Source: Ravibacter sp964559125 (lineage in GTDB: Bacteria; Bacteroidota; Bacteroidia; Cytophagales; Spirosomataceae). Taken from it: DNA of 34,368 nt. This document shows positions 23,579 through 33,004 of the stretch, piece after piece (position 1 is the stretch's first letter; the number at the start of each line of letters is the position of its first letter). The stretch is from the NCBI GenBank assembly GCA_964559125.1, contig CAZLGW010000048.1:1-34368 (forward strand), in the 5' to 3' direction. The position numbers and the translations under genes were made by a program. The notes under the pieces are model-generated. The model saw only the letters and a program-made list of their open reading frames with translations, made no database searches and was not told the origin of the DNA.

Positions 23579-24031
23579 TTATTTCCCCGTTCTTTTCTTC
23601 CCTTCATCCGAAATCGCAAAATTTCGTATCATAGTCTTTATAAATTCAACCCTTCTGAACCGCAAAGCGCTCCAGTCCTCGTCAATAGCTACCTGCCTTA
23701 CCGGTTCAAGGCCGGATTTTCCGAGCCCGTCCCAGCCGGTATCCCTGTTGAAATCGCACTTGTATTTTTTGGATGAACCTTTGGGGTAACAATACCAAAG
23801 CGTGGCATCCCCTTTCAGTTTGGGGTATATTTTCCGGATACTCTCGTCGATCTCATTTTGCCGGGTCACAAATACGATGGCAAAATCAATCGCGGGTATA
23901 TCGCTTTCGTTTTTGTATACCGTAGCAAACTCAGCCATCGCCTTGAGCTCGCTTTCAAACGATTCCGGCGGATTGACCGCCAGAATCGCCTCCTGGTTTT
24001 TAAAGTTCAGTTTTTTGAATAACGGAGTCAT
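23579..24031 (-). CDS. Uncharacterised protein, 150 residues
   Basis: A soluble protein without signal or membrane segment. Visible landmarks are the N-terminal LFKKLNFKNQEAILAVNPPESFE, the strand AIDFAIVFVTRQNEID, LKGDATLWYCYPKGSSKKYKCDFNRDTGWDGLG, and VRQVAIDEDWSALRFRRVEFIK. These look like one alpha/beta domain that is widespread in Bacteroidota and resembles DUF3052-type proteins, but I give no function. It stands alone: terminator at its end, its own -7 box at 24120-24127 about 90 bases upstream, divergent from the endonuclease-helicase gene. Confidence 0.8.
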   Translation of the reverse strand: MTPLFKKLNFKNQEAILAVNPPESFESELKAMAEFATVYKNESDIPAIDFAIVFVTRQNEIDESIRKIYPKLKGDATLWYCYPKGSSKKYKCDFNRDTGWDGLGKSGLEPVRQVAIDEDWSALRFRRVEFIKTMIRNFAISDEGKKRTGK

Positions 24032-24119
24032 TGCGGTTGATTATCAGGTTACGAAATAAATTGCCAGGTAATCTGTTGCCGGCAATGGGTGGGTTAACCG
24101 GGCCTTCTTGTTATGATGA

Positions 24120-24127
24120 CAAATGTA
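24120..24127 (-). promoter_or_regulatory. -7 box of the 150-residue protein gene
   Basis: The minus strand reads TACATTTG. A TTG lies 22 bases further upstream on that strand, a plausible -33. AATGTAAAA recurs at 24122 and 24151. Confidence 0.55.
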
Positions 24128-24195
24128 AAACGTTGAAGCGAATAGCCTGCAATGTAAAAAGCAGCTGATTTCCTTCAGCTAACCGGGCTTTTGAT

Positions 24196-24203
24196 TAAAT
24201 TTG
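24196..24203 (+). promoter_or_regulatory. -7 box of the endonuclease Q/helicase gene
   Basis: TAAATTTG matches TAnnTTTG and lies 18 bases before the ATG at 24222. It makes the TTG at 24201, inside the box, an unlikely start. Confidence 0.5.
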
Positions 24204-24221
24204 GTCAAAAGCCGGATATTT

Positions 24222-26447
24222 ATGTTTTATATCGCCGACCTACACCTGCATTCTCACTACTCCCGGGCCACAAGCAGGGATCTCAACCTGGAAACCCTCT
24301 ACCAATGGGCGCGTATCAAGGGCATAAATGTGATAGGAACGGGCGATTTTACCCATCCGTTGTGGTTCAAAGAGCTTAGGGAAAAGCTGGAGCCGGATGG
24401 AACCGGTTTCTTCCGCCTCAAGAATCCGCCGAAAAAGGATGTCCCCGGCTTTGCCTGTGACGATATCGACGTGCGTTTCTGCCTTACGTCAGAAATAAGC
24501 TCCATCTACAAGCAGGGCGACAAAGTACGCAAGAACCATAACTGTGTCTATGCGCCTGACTTTGAGACTGTGGCCCGGATCAACGCAAAGCTGGGACAAA
24601 TAGGGAACCTGGCAGCCGACGGACGGCCTATCCTTGGATTGCCTTCACGCGATCTGTTGGAGATCGTGCTCGAAACATCCGATGATGCGCACCTGATCCC
24701 GGCCCATATCTGGACGCCCTGGTTTTCGATGTTTGGTTCCAAATCGGGGTATGACAGTGTGCGGGAATGCTTCCGTGACCTGGCAGGGCACATTTTTGCA
24801 CTGGAAACCGGCCTGTCGTCCGACCCTGAAATGAACTGGCGGCTCAGTATGCTCGATCAGTATACCCTGGTTTCTAACTCAGATGCGCATTCCCCGCAAA
24901 AATTAGGGAGGGAAGCCAATCTGTTCGATACCGAGCGAAGCTACTACGGCCTGTTCGACGCACTGAAAACCAAAAAAGGATTCCTGGGGACGTACGAGTT
25001 CTTTCCCGAAGAAGGCAAATACCACATGGACGGCCATCGCAAATGCGACGTATGCTTTGAGCCGGAAGAGAGCTTAAAACACCGGAATATCTGTCCGAAA
25101 TGCGGGCAACCGCTTACTATAGGTGTGCTACACCGCGTCACCGAGCTATCCGACCGCGAGCAGCCTCAGAAGCCCGAAGGTGCTGCCGGTTTTGACTATA
25201 TTATCCCTTTGCCTGAGATACTGGCCGAGATCAAAAGTGTTTCACCTTCCAGCAAAGCCGTAAACCAATCGTTCCAGCAGACTATTTCCGCCTTCGGGAA
25301 TGAATTTACCCTGCTGAAAGAAACGCCGATTGAAGACATTGAGAAGAAAGCGGGTGTGGTGGTCGCCGAAGCTATCAGGCGTATGCGCACCCGGCAGGTA
25401 AACCCTCAGGGAGGCTACGACGGCGAATACGGCGTCATTAAGATTTTTGGGGAAGGCGAGCTGGCGCAGCTCACCGGGCAGATGAACCTGTTCGGTATGA
25501 TGGCGGATACCACCCCTAAACGCAAAAAGAAAGAAACAGTCCTGGCTAAGCAGGAGCAGCCTCCGGATGTTGTAGCAGAAAACAGTGCTCCTTCGCTCAA
25601 TGAAGAACAGCAGGCGGCCTGTGGGGCAGAAGGCGCTGTATTGGTAACGGCAGGTCCCGGAACAGGGAAAACCAAAACGCTTATCAGTTGGATTGCCCGT
25701 TGCATTCAGCAAAGAAATGCCAGGCCGGAGGAGATCCTGGCGGTGACTTTTACCAACAAAGCGGCCGACGAAATGAAAGAACGACTGGCAGTTGTGCTGG
25801 AAGATCAGTCACGGGGTATCACGCCGGGCACGTTCCATTCGATCTGTTTTGCCTTTCTGCAGGAATACGATGAAAAGCTGGTCAGGGTGTATGACGGGAA
25901 GAGCCGTGAAGTGATCCTCGGAATGCTCTTCCCGGATAAGGAGGAAAAAGAAATTACCAGGTTATCTGCAGAGCTGGGCGGTTATTTTGAAAGTAACGGT
26001 GAAGAGAGCGGTCCCGAAATAGCCCGGATTGCCACTGTCTACCGCGATTTTACCCGGCAGAACGGGGGTATTGACCTGGCCGATATCATCGGTGCGGTCG
26101 TACGCCTGTGGAAGGCCGAACCCCGGTACCTGCAGGCCTGCCGCGACCGCTATCAGTACATTGCCGTCGATGAGCTGCAGGATATCAATCCGCTGCAGTA
26201 CGAATTTTTGAAATTGCTGGCAACGGGTAAGCAGGTATTCGCCATCGGAGATCCGGATCAGAGTATTTACGGCTTCCGTGGCTCAGATGTGGGGTTGTTT
26301 TTCCGGTTCAGCGAGGATTTCGGGGCTGAGGAAATTACATTAAGGAAGAATTACCGCTCTTCAGGGTATATTGTGGAAGCAGCCTCGGCGGTTATCCGCA
26401 ATAATACGCAGCGCAGGCCTTCGGAGTTGATAGCAGTGAGAGGATAA
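24222..26447 (+). CDS. Endonuclease Q-like PHP domain fused to N-terminal half of a UvrD helicase
   Basis: 741 residues from the ATG at 24222. Residues 1 to about 420 are endonuclease Q-like: PHP motif DLHLHSHYS (6-14), GTGDFTHP (39-46), LVSNSDAHSPQ and a four-cysteine zinc finger (C275, C278, C291, C294). Characterised EndoQ proteins nick DNA 5' of deaminated bases. From about 465 on it is a superfamily 1A helicase: Walker A GPGTGKT (478-484), AVTFTNKAADEMKER (Ia), DELQD (650-654, Walker B), IGDPDQSIYGFRGSD (III) and LRKNYRS (IV, near 708). It stops soon after motif IV, so motifs V and VI are missing; they are in the next frame at 26459. The fusion probably couples lesion nicking to unwinding. 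Confidence 0.88.
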   Translation: MFYIADLHLHSHYSRATSRDLNLETLYQWARIKGINVIGTGDFTHPLWFKELREKLEPDGTGFFRLKNPPKKDVPGFACDDIDVRFCLTSEISSIYKQGDKVRKNHNCVYAPDFETVARINAKLGQIGNLAADGRPILGLPSRDLLEIVLETSDDAHLIPAHIWTPWFSMFGSKSGYDSVRECFRDLAGHIFALETGLSSDPEMNWRLSMLDQYTLVSNSDAHSPQKLGREANLFDTERSYYGLFDALKTKKGFLGTYEFFPEEGKYHMDGHRKCDVCFEPEESLKHRNICPKCGQPLTIGVLHRVTELSDREQPQKPEGAAGFDYIIPLPEILAEIKSVSPSSKAVNQSFQQTISAFGNEFTLLKETPIEDIEKKAGVVVAEAIRRMRTRQVNPQGGYDGEYGVIKIFGEGELAQLTGQMNLFGMMADTTPKRKKKETVLAKQEQPPDVVAENSAPSLNEEQQAACGAEGAVLVTAGPGTGKTKTLISWIARCIQQRNARPEEILAVTFTNKAADEMKERLAVVLEDQSRGITPGTFHSICFAFLQEYDEKLVRVYDGKSREVILGMLFPDKEEKEITRLSAELGGYFESNGEESGPEIARIATVYRDFTRQNGGIDLADIIGAVVRLWKAEPRYLQACRDRYQYIAVDELQDINPLQYEFLKLLATGKQVFAIGDPDQSIYGFRGSDVGLFFRFSEDFGAEEITLRKNYRSSGYIVEAASAVIRNNTQRRPSELIAVRG

Positions 26448-26458
26448 AACACAGAGTA

Positions 26459-27400
26459 ATGACTAATAAAATAAAACTTTTTACTGCAGACGACGAATAC
26501 AAAGAAGCCGCCTTCATTGTCAGCGAAATCGAAAAGCTGGTAGGCGGATTCCACCACCTGACCGGGGGTGATACGCAGGAAGACGGGCGCTACGGTTTTT
26601 CCGATATAGCCGTGCTGTTCCGGACACGCGCCGTAGGCAGGTCTTTGCTTGCCTCCTTTAAGCAATCGGGCATTCCTGTACGTTTCGGCGATGCGACTTC
26701 TTTTCTTTCGGATTATCCTTTTCACCTCATCACCGATGCGATAAAGCTATACCTGGATGCAAAAGACATGATTGCCCTCGACAGCTTGCTGACCCACGGC
26801 TTCAGGATGGGTAAAAAGGAAAAGCGGGATTTCCTCACGGCACATCCCGAAGCCCAACGTTTCACCGCACTTTTGGACAGACAAGATTTTGCAAAGCTGG
26901 GAGCGGAAAACACCGTTAAATTCATTTTTGAGAAGTTCATCCCCGACGAAATGCTGGACGATACCGGCCTTCTCCGTAAGGAAGCGATCCTGGGTATTGC
27001 CAGGGAATACGGGGCTGATATTGAGCAATTCCTGTACAAGCTGCTGCTGGATACCTATACCGATGTAGCCCGGATGAAAGCCGACGCTGTCAACCTGCTC
27101 ACCTTTCACGCTTCCAAAGGGCTCGAATTCCCGGTGGTCTTCATTGCGGGAGCCGAAGAGGGTATTACGCCTGTCCGCAGGAAAGACACGGACATCGAAG
27201 AAGAGCGGCGATTGTTTTACGTAGCGCTCACCCGTGCCAGAGACGCGTTGTTCATCACGAATGCCAAACGACGTAAAGGTTTCGGGGAGACAGAAGAAAA
27301 ATCCGTTTCCAGGTTTGTAGGAGAGATCCCGGCCTCGTTGATAGAAACTATCCAGGTAGTAAAGAAGCCTCCAAAGCCGGAGCAGATGCGGTTGTTCTAG
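26459..27400 (+). CDS. C-terminal half of the UvrD helicase, in a different frame
   Basis: 313 residues. It begins MTNKIKLFTADDEYKEAAFIVSEIEKLV, which is where domain 2B/2A of a UvrD-type helicase resumes after motif IV, and carries AVLFRTRAVGRSLLASFKQSGIP, motif V NLLTFHASKGLEFPVVFIAG (from N212) and motif VI EEERRLFYVALTRARD (from E247). It ends with a short tail PKPEQMRLF. It has no ATPase site, so it cannot work alone. It lies 11 bases after the stop of the upstream half and in another frame. Either one gene has been broken by a frameshift, or two polypeptides assemble. It looks otherwise undamaged, with no internal stops. Confidence 0.85.
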   Translation: MTNKIKLFTADDEYKEAAFIVSEIEKLVGGFHHLTGGDTQEDGRYGFSDIAVLFRTRAVGRSLLASFKQSGIPVRFGDATSFLSDYPFHLITDAIKLYLDAKDMIALDSLLTHGFRMGKKEKRDFLTAHPEAQRFTALLDRQDFAKLGAENTVKFIFEKFIPDEMLDDTGLLRKEAILGIAREYGADIEQFLYKLLLDTYTDVARMKADAVNLLTFHASKGLEFPVVFIAGAEEGITPVRRKDTDIEEERRLFYVALTRARDALFITNAKRRKGFGETEEKSVSRFVGEIPASLIETIQVVKKPPKPEQMRLF

Positions 27401-27412
27401 AATATATTCTAG
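27397..27412. repeat. 16-bp perfect palindrome at the helicase stop codon
   Basis: CTAGAATATATTCTAG includes the stop codon TAG (27398-27400). Outer bases CGGTT and AACCG extend it as an imperfect hairpin. Without a T-run it is a weak terminator candidate. Confidence 0.55.
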
Positions 27413-27567
27413 TGAGAACCGGCTTTATTAACATATGATTCCCTTCCTGTCAATTTTTGTTTATGTGATTTTTCTTGACTACTTTTCAAACGTTGGACGG
27501 ATAGCGGGTATTTTAGATACTCCGTCATCTTGTGACGGGTTGTTAATACAGTCGAGATTTGAACACG

Positions 27568-28158
27568 ATGAAAGACACAATTGTAAGTGATACTGAACTG
27601 GTTCTGCTTCTGGAAACAGGGGATGAGCAGGCCTTTCAGGAAATTTACGACCGGTACTGGCATAAACTTTACCGGATGGCTGTCAAAAAAGTCGGGTCGC
27701 AGGAAAACGCGAAAGAATTGATACAGGATGTTTTCCTGGATTTATGGTACAGGCGCGGAGAAGTACATATCGACGAACTGGACCGGTATCTCTTCAGTGC
27801 CGTAAAATACAATATCCTGAATTTTATAAGGAAAGAGATTGTCAGAAAGCAATATGAGCTGTCTGTATTCGGAAAGGCATCGGAGACCGACCGTAATACG
27901 GAAGACACGCTGGCCTTTCAGGAGCTCCAGCGGGCTATAATGGCAGGGATAGAGCAGCTTCCTCCCAAGATACAACACATATTCAGGCTGAACCGGATTG
28001 AGCACAGGTCGGCCGGTGAAATTTCAGAGATTCTTAAAATACCTGAACGCACCGTAGAATACCACATCACCCAGGCTTTACGACTGATGCGCGGGTATTT
28101 GAAGGATTATATGATCTGTCTCCTTATTCTGTATGTTACTTTCCCCGGGCTGGCCTGA
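27568..28158 (+). CDS. ECF RNA polymerase sigma factor
   Basis: 196 residues from the ATG at 27568 (a TTG three codons earlier is possible). Region 2 (about 20-85): FQEIYDRYWHKLYRMAVKKVG, AKELIQDVFLDLWYRR, and LDRYLFSAVKYNILNFIRK. Region 4 (about 125-180): IEQLPPKIQHIFRLNRIEHRSAGEISEILKIPERTVEYHITQALRLMRGYL. The last 16 residues are hydrophobic (ICLLILYVTF), as in many FecI-like sigma factors of Bacteroidota. It precedes fecR- and susC-type genes and should direct their transcription when released by the anti-sigma factor. GAGATTTG, one mismatch from the -7 consensus, lies six bases before the ATG. Confidence 0.94.
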   Translation: MKDTIVSDTELVLLLETGDEQAFQEIYDRYWHKLYRMAVKKVGSQENAKELIQDVFLDLWYRRGEVHIDELDRYLFSAVKYNILNFIRKEIVRKQYELSVFGKASETDRNTEDTLAFQELQRAIMAGIEQLPPKIQHIFRLNRIEHRSAGEISEILKIPERTVEYHITQALRLMRGYLKDYMICLLILYVTFPGLA

Positions 28159-28320
28159 TATGTGCTTGCAGCAGGTATGATAATTTCAATAAAATGCAGG
28201 CGTTAGTGTCTGCATGGCATAAATTTTCTAATAAGTCATAAGTTTTCTTGCGGTAGTTGCTCTCCGGCGGTACTTAGTTATCAGGAAGTGAAACTGATTA
28301 TTAATTTCTCGCCTGGCGTT

Positions 28321-29370
28321 ATGAGGAGATACTTGAAAGGGTTTATAAGGTTGCTGGAGCGGTACCAGAAAGGCGCCGTGACAACAAAAGAAAAACATGC
28401 CATGGATATATGGTATGATGCCGTGCAGCCTGAAGAAGAGAGCCGGGCGGATTTGGACGAGGAAGAACTGAAGAAAGAGATGTGGCAGGATATCAGGTCC
28501 AGAATGCGACAGGAACCGGTATATTCTCCTGTCGTGGAAAGAAGATGGTGGCAATCTGATTATTTCAAAATTGCGGCTGCTTCTGTCCTGCTGGTAGCAG
28601 CCCTGATGTTTTACAGGACATTTTCTCTGCAGCAGTCCGTGATATCCGGTATCTCCGATTCCGAGATTTCGCGGCTCGAAAAGATTTCAAATGATACTTC
28701 CGCGGAGAAGGAGATCATGCTGCCGGACGGAAGCCGCGTCACACTGGACCCTGGCTCTGTCTTATTTTACTCAAAAGAACCTGACCGCGACAGACGCATC
28801 GTCTATTTAAAGGGGAGCGGGTTTTTCGACGTGGCCCGCAACCCGGAGAAGCCTTTTCTGGTATACACCGACGACATTGTGACAAAAGTACTGGGTACCA
28901 GTTTCACAATACGGAAAAATGAAGGATCAGGTGCGATAGAGGTAGCGGTTATCACCGGGAAAGTAATAGTTGAAAAAACGGTTGGCAGCAACCGGAGGGC
29001 CGGGTTTTCCGTCCAAAACGGTGTAATGCTGACTCCAAATACAAAAGTTACCTACTATGCCGAAAACGAACGGTACGTTACCGGGCTGGTTGATGAACCG
29101 CGGATCATAGAAAAAGGAGAGGATTACCACAAACCTGATGCATTCGACTTTAGGGAAATACCGTTGTCTATGGTATTGGAGAAGGTGGGAAAAGCATATG
29201 GCCTTGAAATAGAGGTAAGCAACAGGAAACTAAACAACTGCCGGATTACGGCAGACCTGTCAAAAGACGACCTTTATGGTAAGCTGGAGGTCATCTGCGC
29301 GGCGGTAAACGCCGGCTTTGAAGTAGTTGACGGTAAAGTAATGATGACAGGCGAGGGCTGTGATTTGTAA
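28321..29370 (+). CDS. FecR-family anti-sigma factor
   Basis: 349 residues from the ATG at 28321; a GTG 33 bases earlier is in frame but less likely. Cytoplasmic N-terminal region (about 1-78; sigma-binding, charged), one membrane segment (about 82-99; FKIAAASVLLVAALMFY), then the periplasmic FecR domain (about 120-220: IMLPDGSRVTLDPGSVLFYS, GSGFFDVARNPEKPFLVYT, TKVLGTSFTIRKN) and a DUF4974 domain (about 275-345) ending in EGCDL. It holds the sigma factor until the STN domain of the SusC-type receptor signals ligand binding. It sits between the sigma gene and the receptor gene, 162 bases after the first. Confidence 0.94.
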   Translation: MRRYLKGFIRLLERYQKGAVTTKEKHAMDIWYDAVQPEEESRADLDEEELKKEMWQDIRSRMRQEPVYSPVVERRWWQSDYFKIAAASVLLVAALMFYRTFSLQQSVISGISDSEISRLEKISNDTSAEKEIMLPDGSRVTLDPGSVLFYSKEPDRDRRIVYLKGSGFFDVARNPEKPFLVYTDDIVTKVLGTSFTIRKNEGSGAIEVAVITGKVIVEKTVGSNRRAGFSVQNGVMLTPNTKVTYYAENERYVTGLVDEPRIIEKGEDYHKPDAFDFREIPLSMVLEKVGKAYGLEIEVSNRKLNNCRITADLSKDDLYGKLEVICAAVNAGFEVVDGKVMMTGEGCDL

Positions 29371-29438
29371 TAATTTAAACTCTAAACCTTAACCTTATGA
29401 TGAGACGACCTACATAAATCAGCGATTGTAATAAAAAA

Positions 29439-29467
29439 GGCCGGAAATGCGGCAAACATTTCCGGCC
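29439..29467. terminator. Strong hairpin between the fecR- and susC-type genes
   Basis: GGCCGGAAATG (29439-29449) and CATTTCCGGCC (29457-29467), an 11-bp perfect stem and 7-base loop. The run TTTTTT follows it only on the minus strand; no gene on that strand would need it. On the plus strand it may still act as an mRNA stem between the two genes. Confidence 0.55.
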
Positions 29468-29570
29468 GGCTCCCGACTTCCGATATTTCAATATCAGTCA
29501 TTTCATTCTGGAAAAATGAAACAGGGAGTTTTTTGTCAAATCTTCACAGGATTTAAACAATAACAAAACA

Positions 29571-32500
29571 ATGAAGAAGCTAAGACAATTCAAAACGCCG
29601 TTGGGTATTGTTATGAAAATGTCCTTCCTGCAACTAATTATTATTGCCGTTGCTGCTGCCAATACTTACGGGAACGCAGTCAGCGCACAGGAATTGCTCA
29701 GGAAAAAAGTAACTTTTAAAGCTGAGCAGAAAGAAATCCGGACCATTCTGTCGGAGCTGGAATCCACAGCCAATGTAAGGTTCGTATATAGTGTACAGTT
29801 AGTGCCGGTCAATCACAAAGTCTCCCTGTCGGTTACCAACAAGACAGTCGCCGAAGTGCTCGATGAGCTGTTCCGGCCAAACAGGGTGTCCTACAGGATA
29901 GTAAGAAATAAGATCGTCCTGCAATTAGAACCATCTCAGCCGCCCGCTGCGGCTTCCGAAGCCGTATTGCAAAATCCGGCCGAACTTCCCCTGCGGATTC
30001 CGGTGAAAGGGAGGGTCACCAGCGAAAACGGAGAGGGGCTGCCGGGCGTAAGCATATTGCTGAAAGGGACGCAGCAGGGTACCATTACGGATGTCGACGG
30101 GGCATTTGCGCTGGAAGTGCCGGATGAGAAAGCGGTACTGGTATTTTCATTTGTAGGGTATATTACCCGCGAAATAGAGATAGGAGACAGGACCAGCATC
30201 GATATTACGCTTGAAGTAGACGAGAAAAATCTTGAGGAAGTGGTGGTGGTCGGTTACGGTACCCGGAAGAAAGTAACGCTTACCGGAGCTGTGGCAGGCA
30301 TGTCAAGCAGCGAAGTAAAAAAGAGCCCGGTGACAAACCTTTCCAATTCACTGGCCGGGATGATGCCCGGAGTGGTGACGACCAACAGGACCGGAGAGCC
30401 GGGCAGGGATGATTCCGGAATTCTGATCCGGGGGAAAAGTACGACCGGTAATACCAGTCCGCTGGTTGTTGTAGACGGGGTCCAGGGAGTTTCGGGATGG
30501 CAGCGTATCAATCCCAACGATATTGAATCCATCTCGGTTTTAAAGGATGCCTCCGCCGCTATATACGGAGCAAGGGCCGCCAACGGGGTGATCCTGATCA
30601 CTACCAAGCGTGGAAAGGCCGGTAAGCCGGTTATTGAATATACTTTCAACCAGGGAATTGTCACACCTACCCGGTTGCCTAAGATGGCGAGCTCGGCGGA
30701 GTATGCCGAGTATGTAAATGAACTGCAGATCAAGGCAGGGCAGGGGCCGAGATATACGGAAGAGGAAATAAGGAAATTCGCTGACGGCAGCGATCCGCTT
30801 AACTATCCGAATACGGACTGGTTTGGAGAGGTGCTCAGGAAAGCCACAACGCAGAGCCGCCATAATCTGAACGTTAGGGGCGGGTCGGAAAATCTCAGGT
30901 TCTCGGTGTCGGGATCATTTTCCAACGAGGGCGGAATATTTAAAAACGGTAGCCTCAATTTCAAATCCTATACCATCAGATCCAATATTGACGCCGATGT
31001 CAGCAAGAACATTAAAGTCGGGCTGGATATAAACGCGGGCCTTGATAACGGAAATTATCCGTCATTCAATACCTCGACAACTTTTCAGCGGCTGTGGCAA
31101 GTGCCTTTCGTGCCGGTATACTGGCCTAACGGGCTGCCGTCGTCGGGGATAGAAAATGGGCAGAACCCTGCCGTCATGGCGACTTCGGCCACAGGCAATA
31201 TCAATGACAGAACGCAGCGATTTCTTACCAAAGCAACTTTTGACATTAATCTGGCCTGGCTGGAAGGTTTGGGCGTAGACGGGTATTTTGCCTATAGCAA
31301 TGACGTGGCGACGAACAAAAACTGGCGTACTCCCTGGACGGTCTACGACTATGACAAAATAAATGATGAGTACATTGCCAAACCGGGCGGTGGGATCCTG
31401 AAACCGGTGCTGACAGAAAGCTTTAGCAACGGTACCAGCGCGCTGACCAACCTCAGGCTGAAGTTCGAGAGGCGATTTGGAGACCATGATTTCAACACTT
31501 TTATCGCTATGGAGCAGCAGCTTAACAACAGCCGCAGCTTTTCAGCGTCCCGGAAGGATTTCATTTCTTTTGCAATAGACGAGTTGTTTGCAGGTAGCCT
31601 GGTAGACCAGTCGACAACCGGTATCAGGTCTGAAAGCGGGAGAAGCAATTTCTTTGGAAGGATAAGCTACGGATTTAGAGATAAGTACCTGCTGGATTTC
31701 AATTTCAGGTATGACGGATCCTCCAACTTCCCTCCTGGCAAGCAGTACGGGTTCTTTCCCGGACTTTCTGCAGCCTGGCGTATCTCCGAGGAAGGATTTA
31801 TGGCCAATCTGAATGCCGTGGATGAGCTGAAGCTCAGGGCTTCCTACGGGAAAATGGGTAACGATGCAGTTGCGGCATTCCAGCATCTGGCACTGTATAC
31901 ACTCGGTAACCAGGGGTACCATTTCGGATATCCGTCAGCGTTCTCCCAGGGGTTGACGGTAGGCGTTACTCCCAATCCCAATATGACCTGGGAAGTGCTG
32001 ACCAGTTCAAATATCGGATTGGACGGAACTATGTGGAATAACCGGCTCGGCTTCACGATCGACGTCTTCAAGCAGCGCCGGTCCAATATCCTGGCCACCA
32101 GGAGCCTGGCGGTGCCGGTGTACACCGGGCTTAAACTCCCCAACGAGAATATCGGGATTGTAGAAAACAAGGGAATTGAGCTGACCCTGTCTACCAACCA
32201 TACCATCGGGGCTGTCAGGTACCATATTTCAGGGAATATGGGCTACGCGAAAAACAAGATCATCGACATCAGCGAAGCTGAAAATATCCCCGAATGGCAA
32301 AAATCCGAAGGACACGTGATCGGGGCCACCCGCTACTACAAAGCACTGGGCATATTCAGGACACAAAGCGAGGTAGACAATAGTCCGGTATATCCCGGAA
32401 CAAAAGTGGGAGATCTGCAGTATGAGGACATTAATGGAGATGGCAAGATAGATGCTGCCGATATGGTGATGATGGATAAAATCAATATTCCGCAAATTAC

Positions 32501-32963
32501 CTACGGGCTCAACATGTCTCTGAGTTACAAGAATGTATCGTTGTGGGCAAACTTCGCAGGGCAGGCCAGGGTCTGGCAGTATTACCATCAGAATGCCCGG
32601 ATAGCGATCAATGCGCTGCAGGAGTTTATCGTAAATCGCTACACCCCCGGAAGTATGGATTCAAAGTATCCGACGCTGCCGACGATCGAAGCCGGAGCAG
32701 GCGGAGAAGTGAACGGCCAGTTGTCGGATTTCTGGTTGATGAATACAACTTTTGTAAGGTTAAAAACACTTGAACTCGGTTATGATCTGCCGGTGTCGCT
32801 ACTGTCTAGGTTTAAGATCAGCGCACTCCGGCTTTTTGTTAACGGTAACAATCTTTTTACGATCGATAAGCTGAAGATCTACGATCCGGAAAACAGCAAT
32901 CAATCGGGAGGCTACTATCCTCAAAGCAAGATTTACAACCTCGGGTTTAACCTGACTTTCTGA
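29571..32963 (+). CDS. SusC/RagA-family TonB-dependent receptor with STN signalling domain
   Basis: 1130 residues. A signal region ends near residue 41 (AVSAQE). The STN (secretin/TonB short N-terminal) domain follows (about 45-122: KKVTFKAEQKEIRTILSELESTANVRFVYS), then the carboxypeptidase-regulatory-like domain (about 143-222), the plug with SusC signature (about 313-347: INPNDIESISVLKDASAAIYG and ARAANGVILITTK) and the barrel ending NLGFNLTF. The STN domain fits control by the FecR/sigma pair just upstream. It imports a ligand captured by the SusD protein downstream; the substrate is not readable. It begins 200 bases after the fecR gene. Confidence 0.96.
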   Translation: MKKLRQFKTPLGIVMKMSFLQLIIIAVAAANTYGNAVSAQELLRKKVTFKAEQKEIRTILSELESTANVRFVYSVQLVPVNHKVSLSVTNKTVAEVLDELFRPNRVSYRIVRNKIVLQLEPSQPPAAASEAVLQNPAELPLRIPVKGRVTSENGEGLPGVSILLKGTQQGTITDVDGAFALEVPDEKAVLVFSFVGYITREIEIGDRTSIDITLEVDEKNLEEVVVVGYGTRKKVTLTGAVAGMSSSEVKKSPVTNLSNSLAGMMPGVVTTNRTGEPGRDDSGILIRGKSTTGNTSPLVVVDGVQGVSGWQRINPNDIESISVLKDASAAIYGARAANGVILITTKRGKAGKPVIEYTFNQGIVTPTRLPKMASSAEYAEYVNELQIKAGQGPRYTEEEIRKFADGSDPLNYPNTDWFGEVLRKATTQSRHNLNVRGGSENLRFSVSGSFSNEGGIFKNGSLNFKSYTIRSNIDADVSKNIKVGLDINAGLDNGNYPSFNTSTTFQRLWQVPFVPVYWPNGLPSSGIENGQNPAVMATSATGNINDRTQRFLTKATFDINLAWLEGLGVDGYFAYSNDVATNKNWRTPWTVYDYDKINDEYIAKPGGGILKPVLTESFSNGTSALTNLRLKFERRFGDHDFNTFIAMEQQLNNSRSFSASRKDFISFAIDELFAGSLVDQSTTGIRSESGRSNFFGRISYGFRDKYLLDFNFRYDGSSNFPPGKQYGFFPGLSAAWRISEEGFMANLNAVDELKLRASYGKMGNDAVAAFQHLALYTLGNQGYHFGYPSAFSQGLTVGVTPNPNMTWEVLTSSNIGLDGTMWNNRLGFTIDVFKQRRSNILATRSLAVPVYTGLKLPNENIGIVENKGIELTLSTNHTIGAVRYHISGNMGYAKNKIIDISEAENIPEWQKSEGHVIGATRYYKALGIFRTQSEVDNSPVYPGTKVGDLQYEDINGDGKIDAADMVMMDKINIPQITYGLNMSLSYKNVSLWANFAGQARVWQYYHQNARIAINALQEFIVNRYTPGSMDSKYPTLPTIEAGAGGEVNGQLSDFWLMNTTFVRLKTLELGYDLPVSLLSRFKISALRLFVNGNNLFTIDKLKIYDPENSNQSGGYYPQSKIYNLGFNLTF

Positions 32964-33004
32964 TCGCTACTCACATGAAAAAGATACAAAACATAATAAA
33001 ACCT

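Noticed and set aside
24201..24221. TTG start for the endonuclease Q-like protein
   Set aside because: The TTG is within the -7 box TAAATTTG; the PHP domain normally begins at MFYIADLHLH, which the ATG at 24222 gives.
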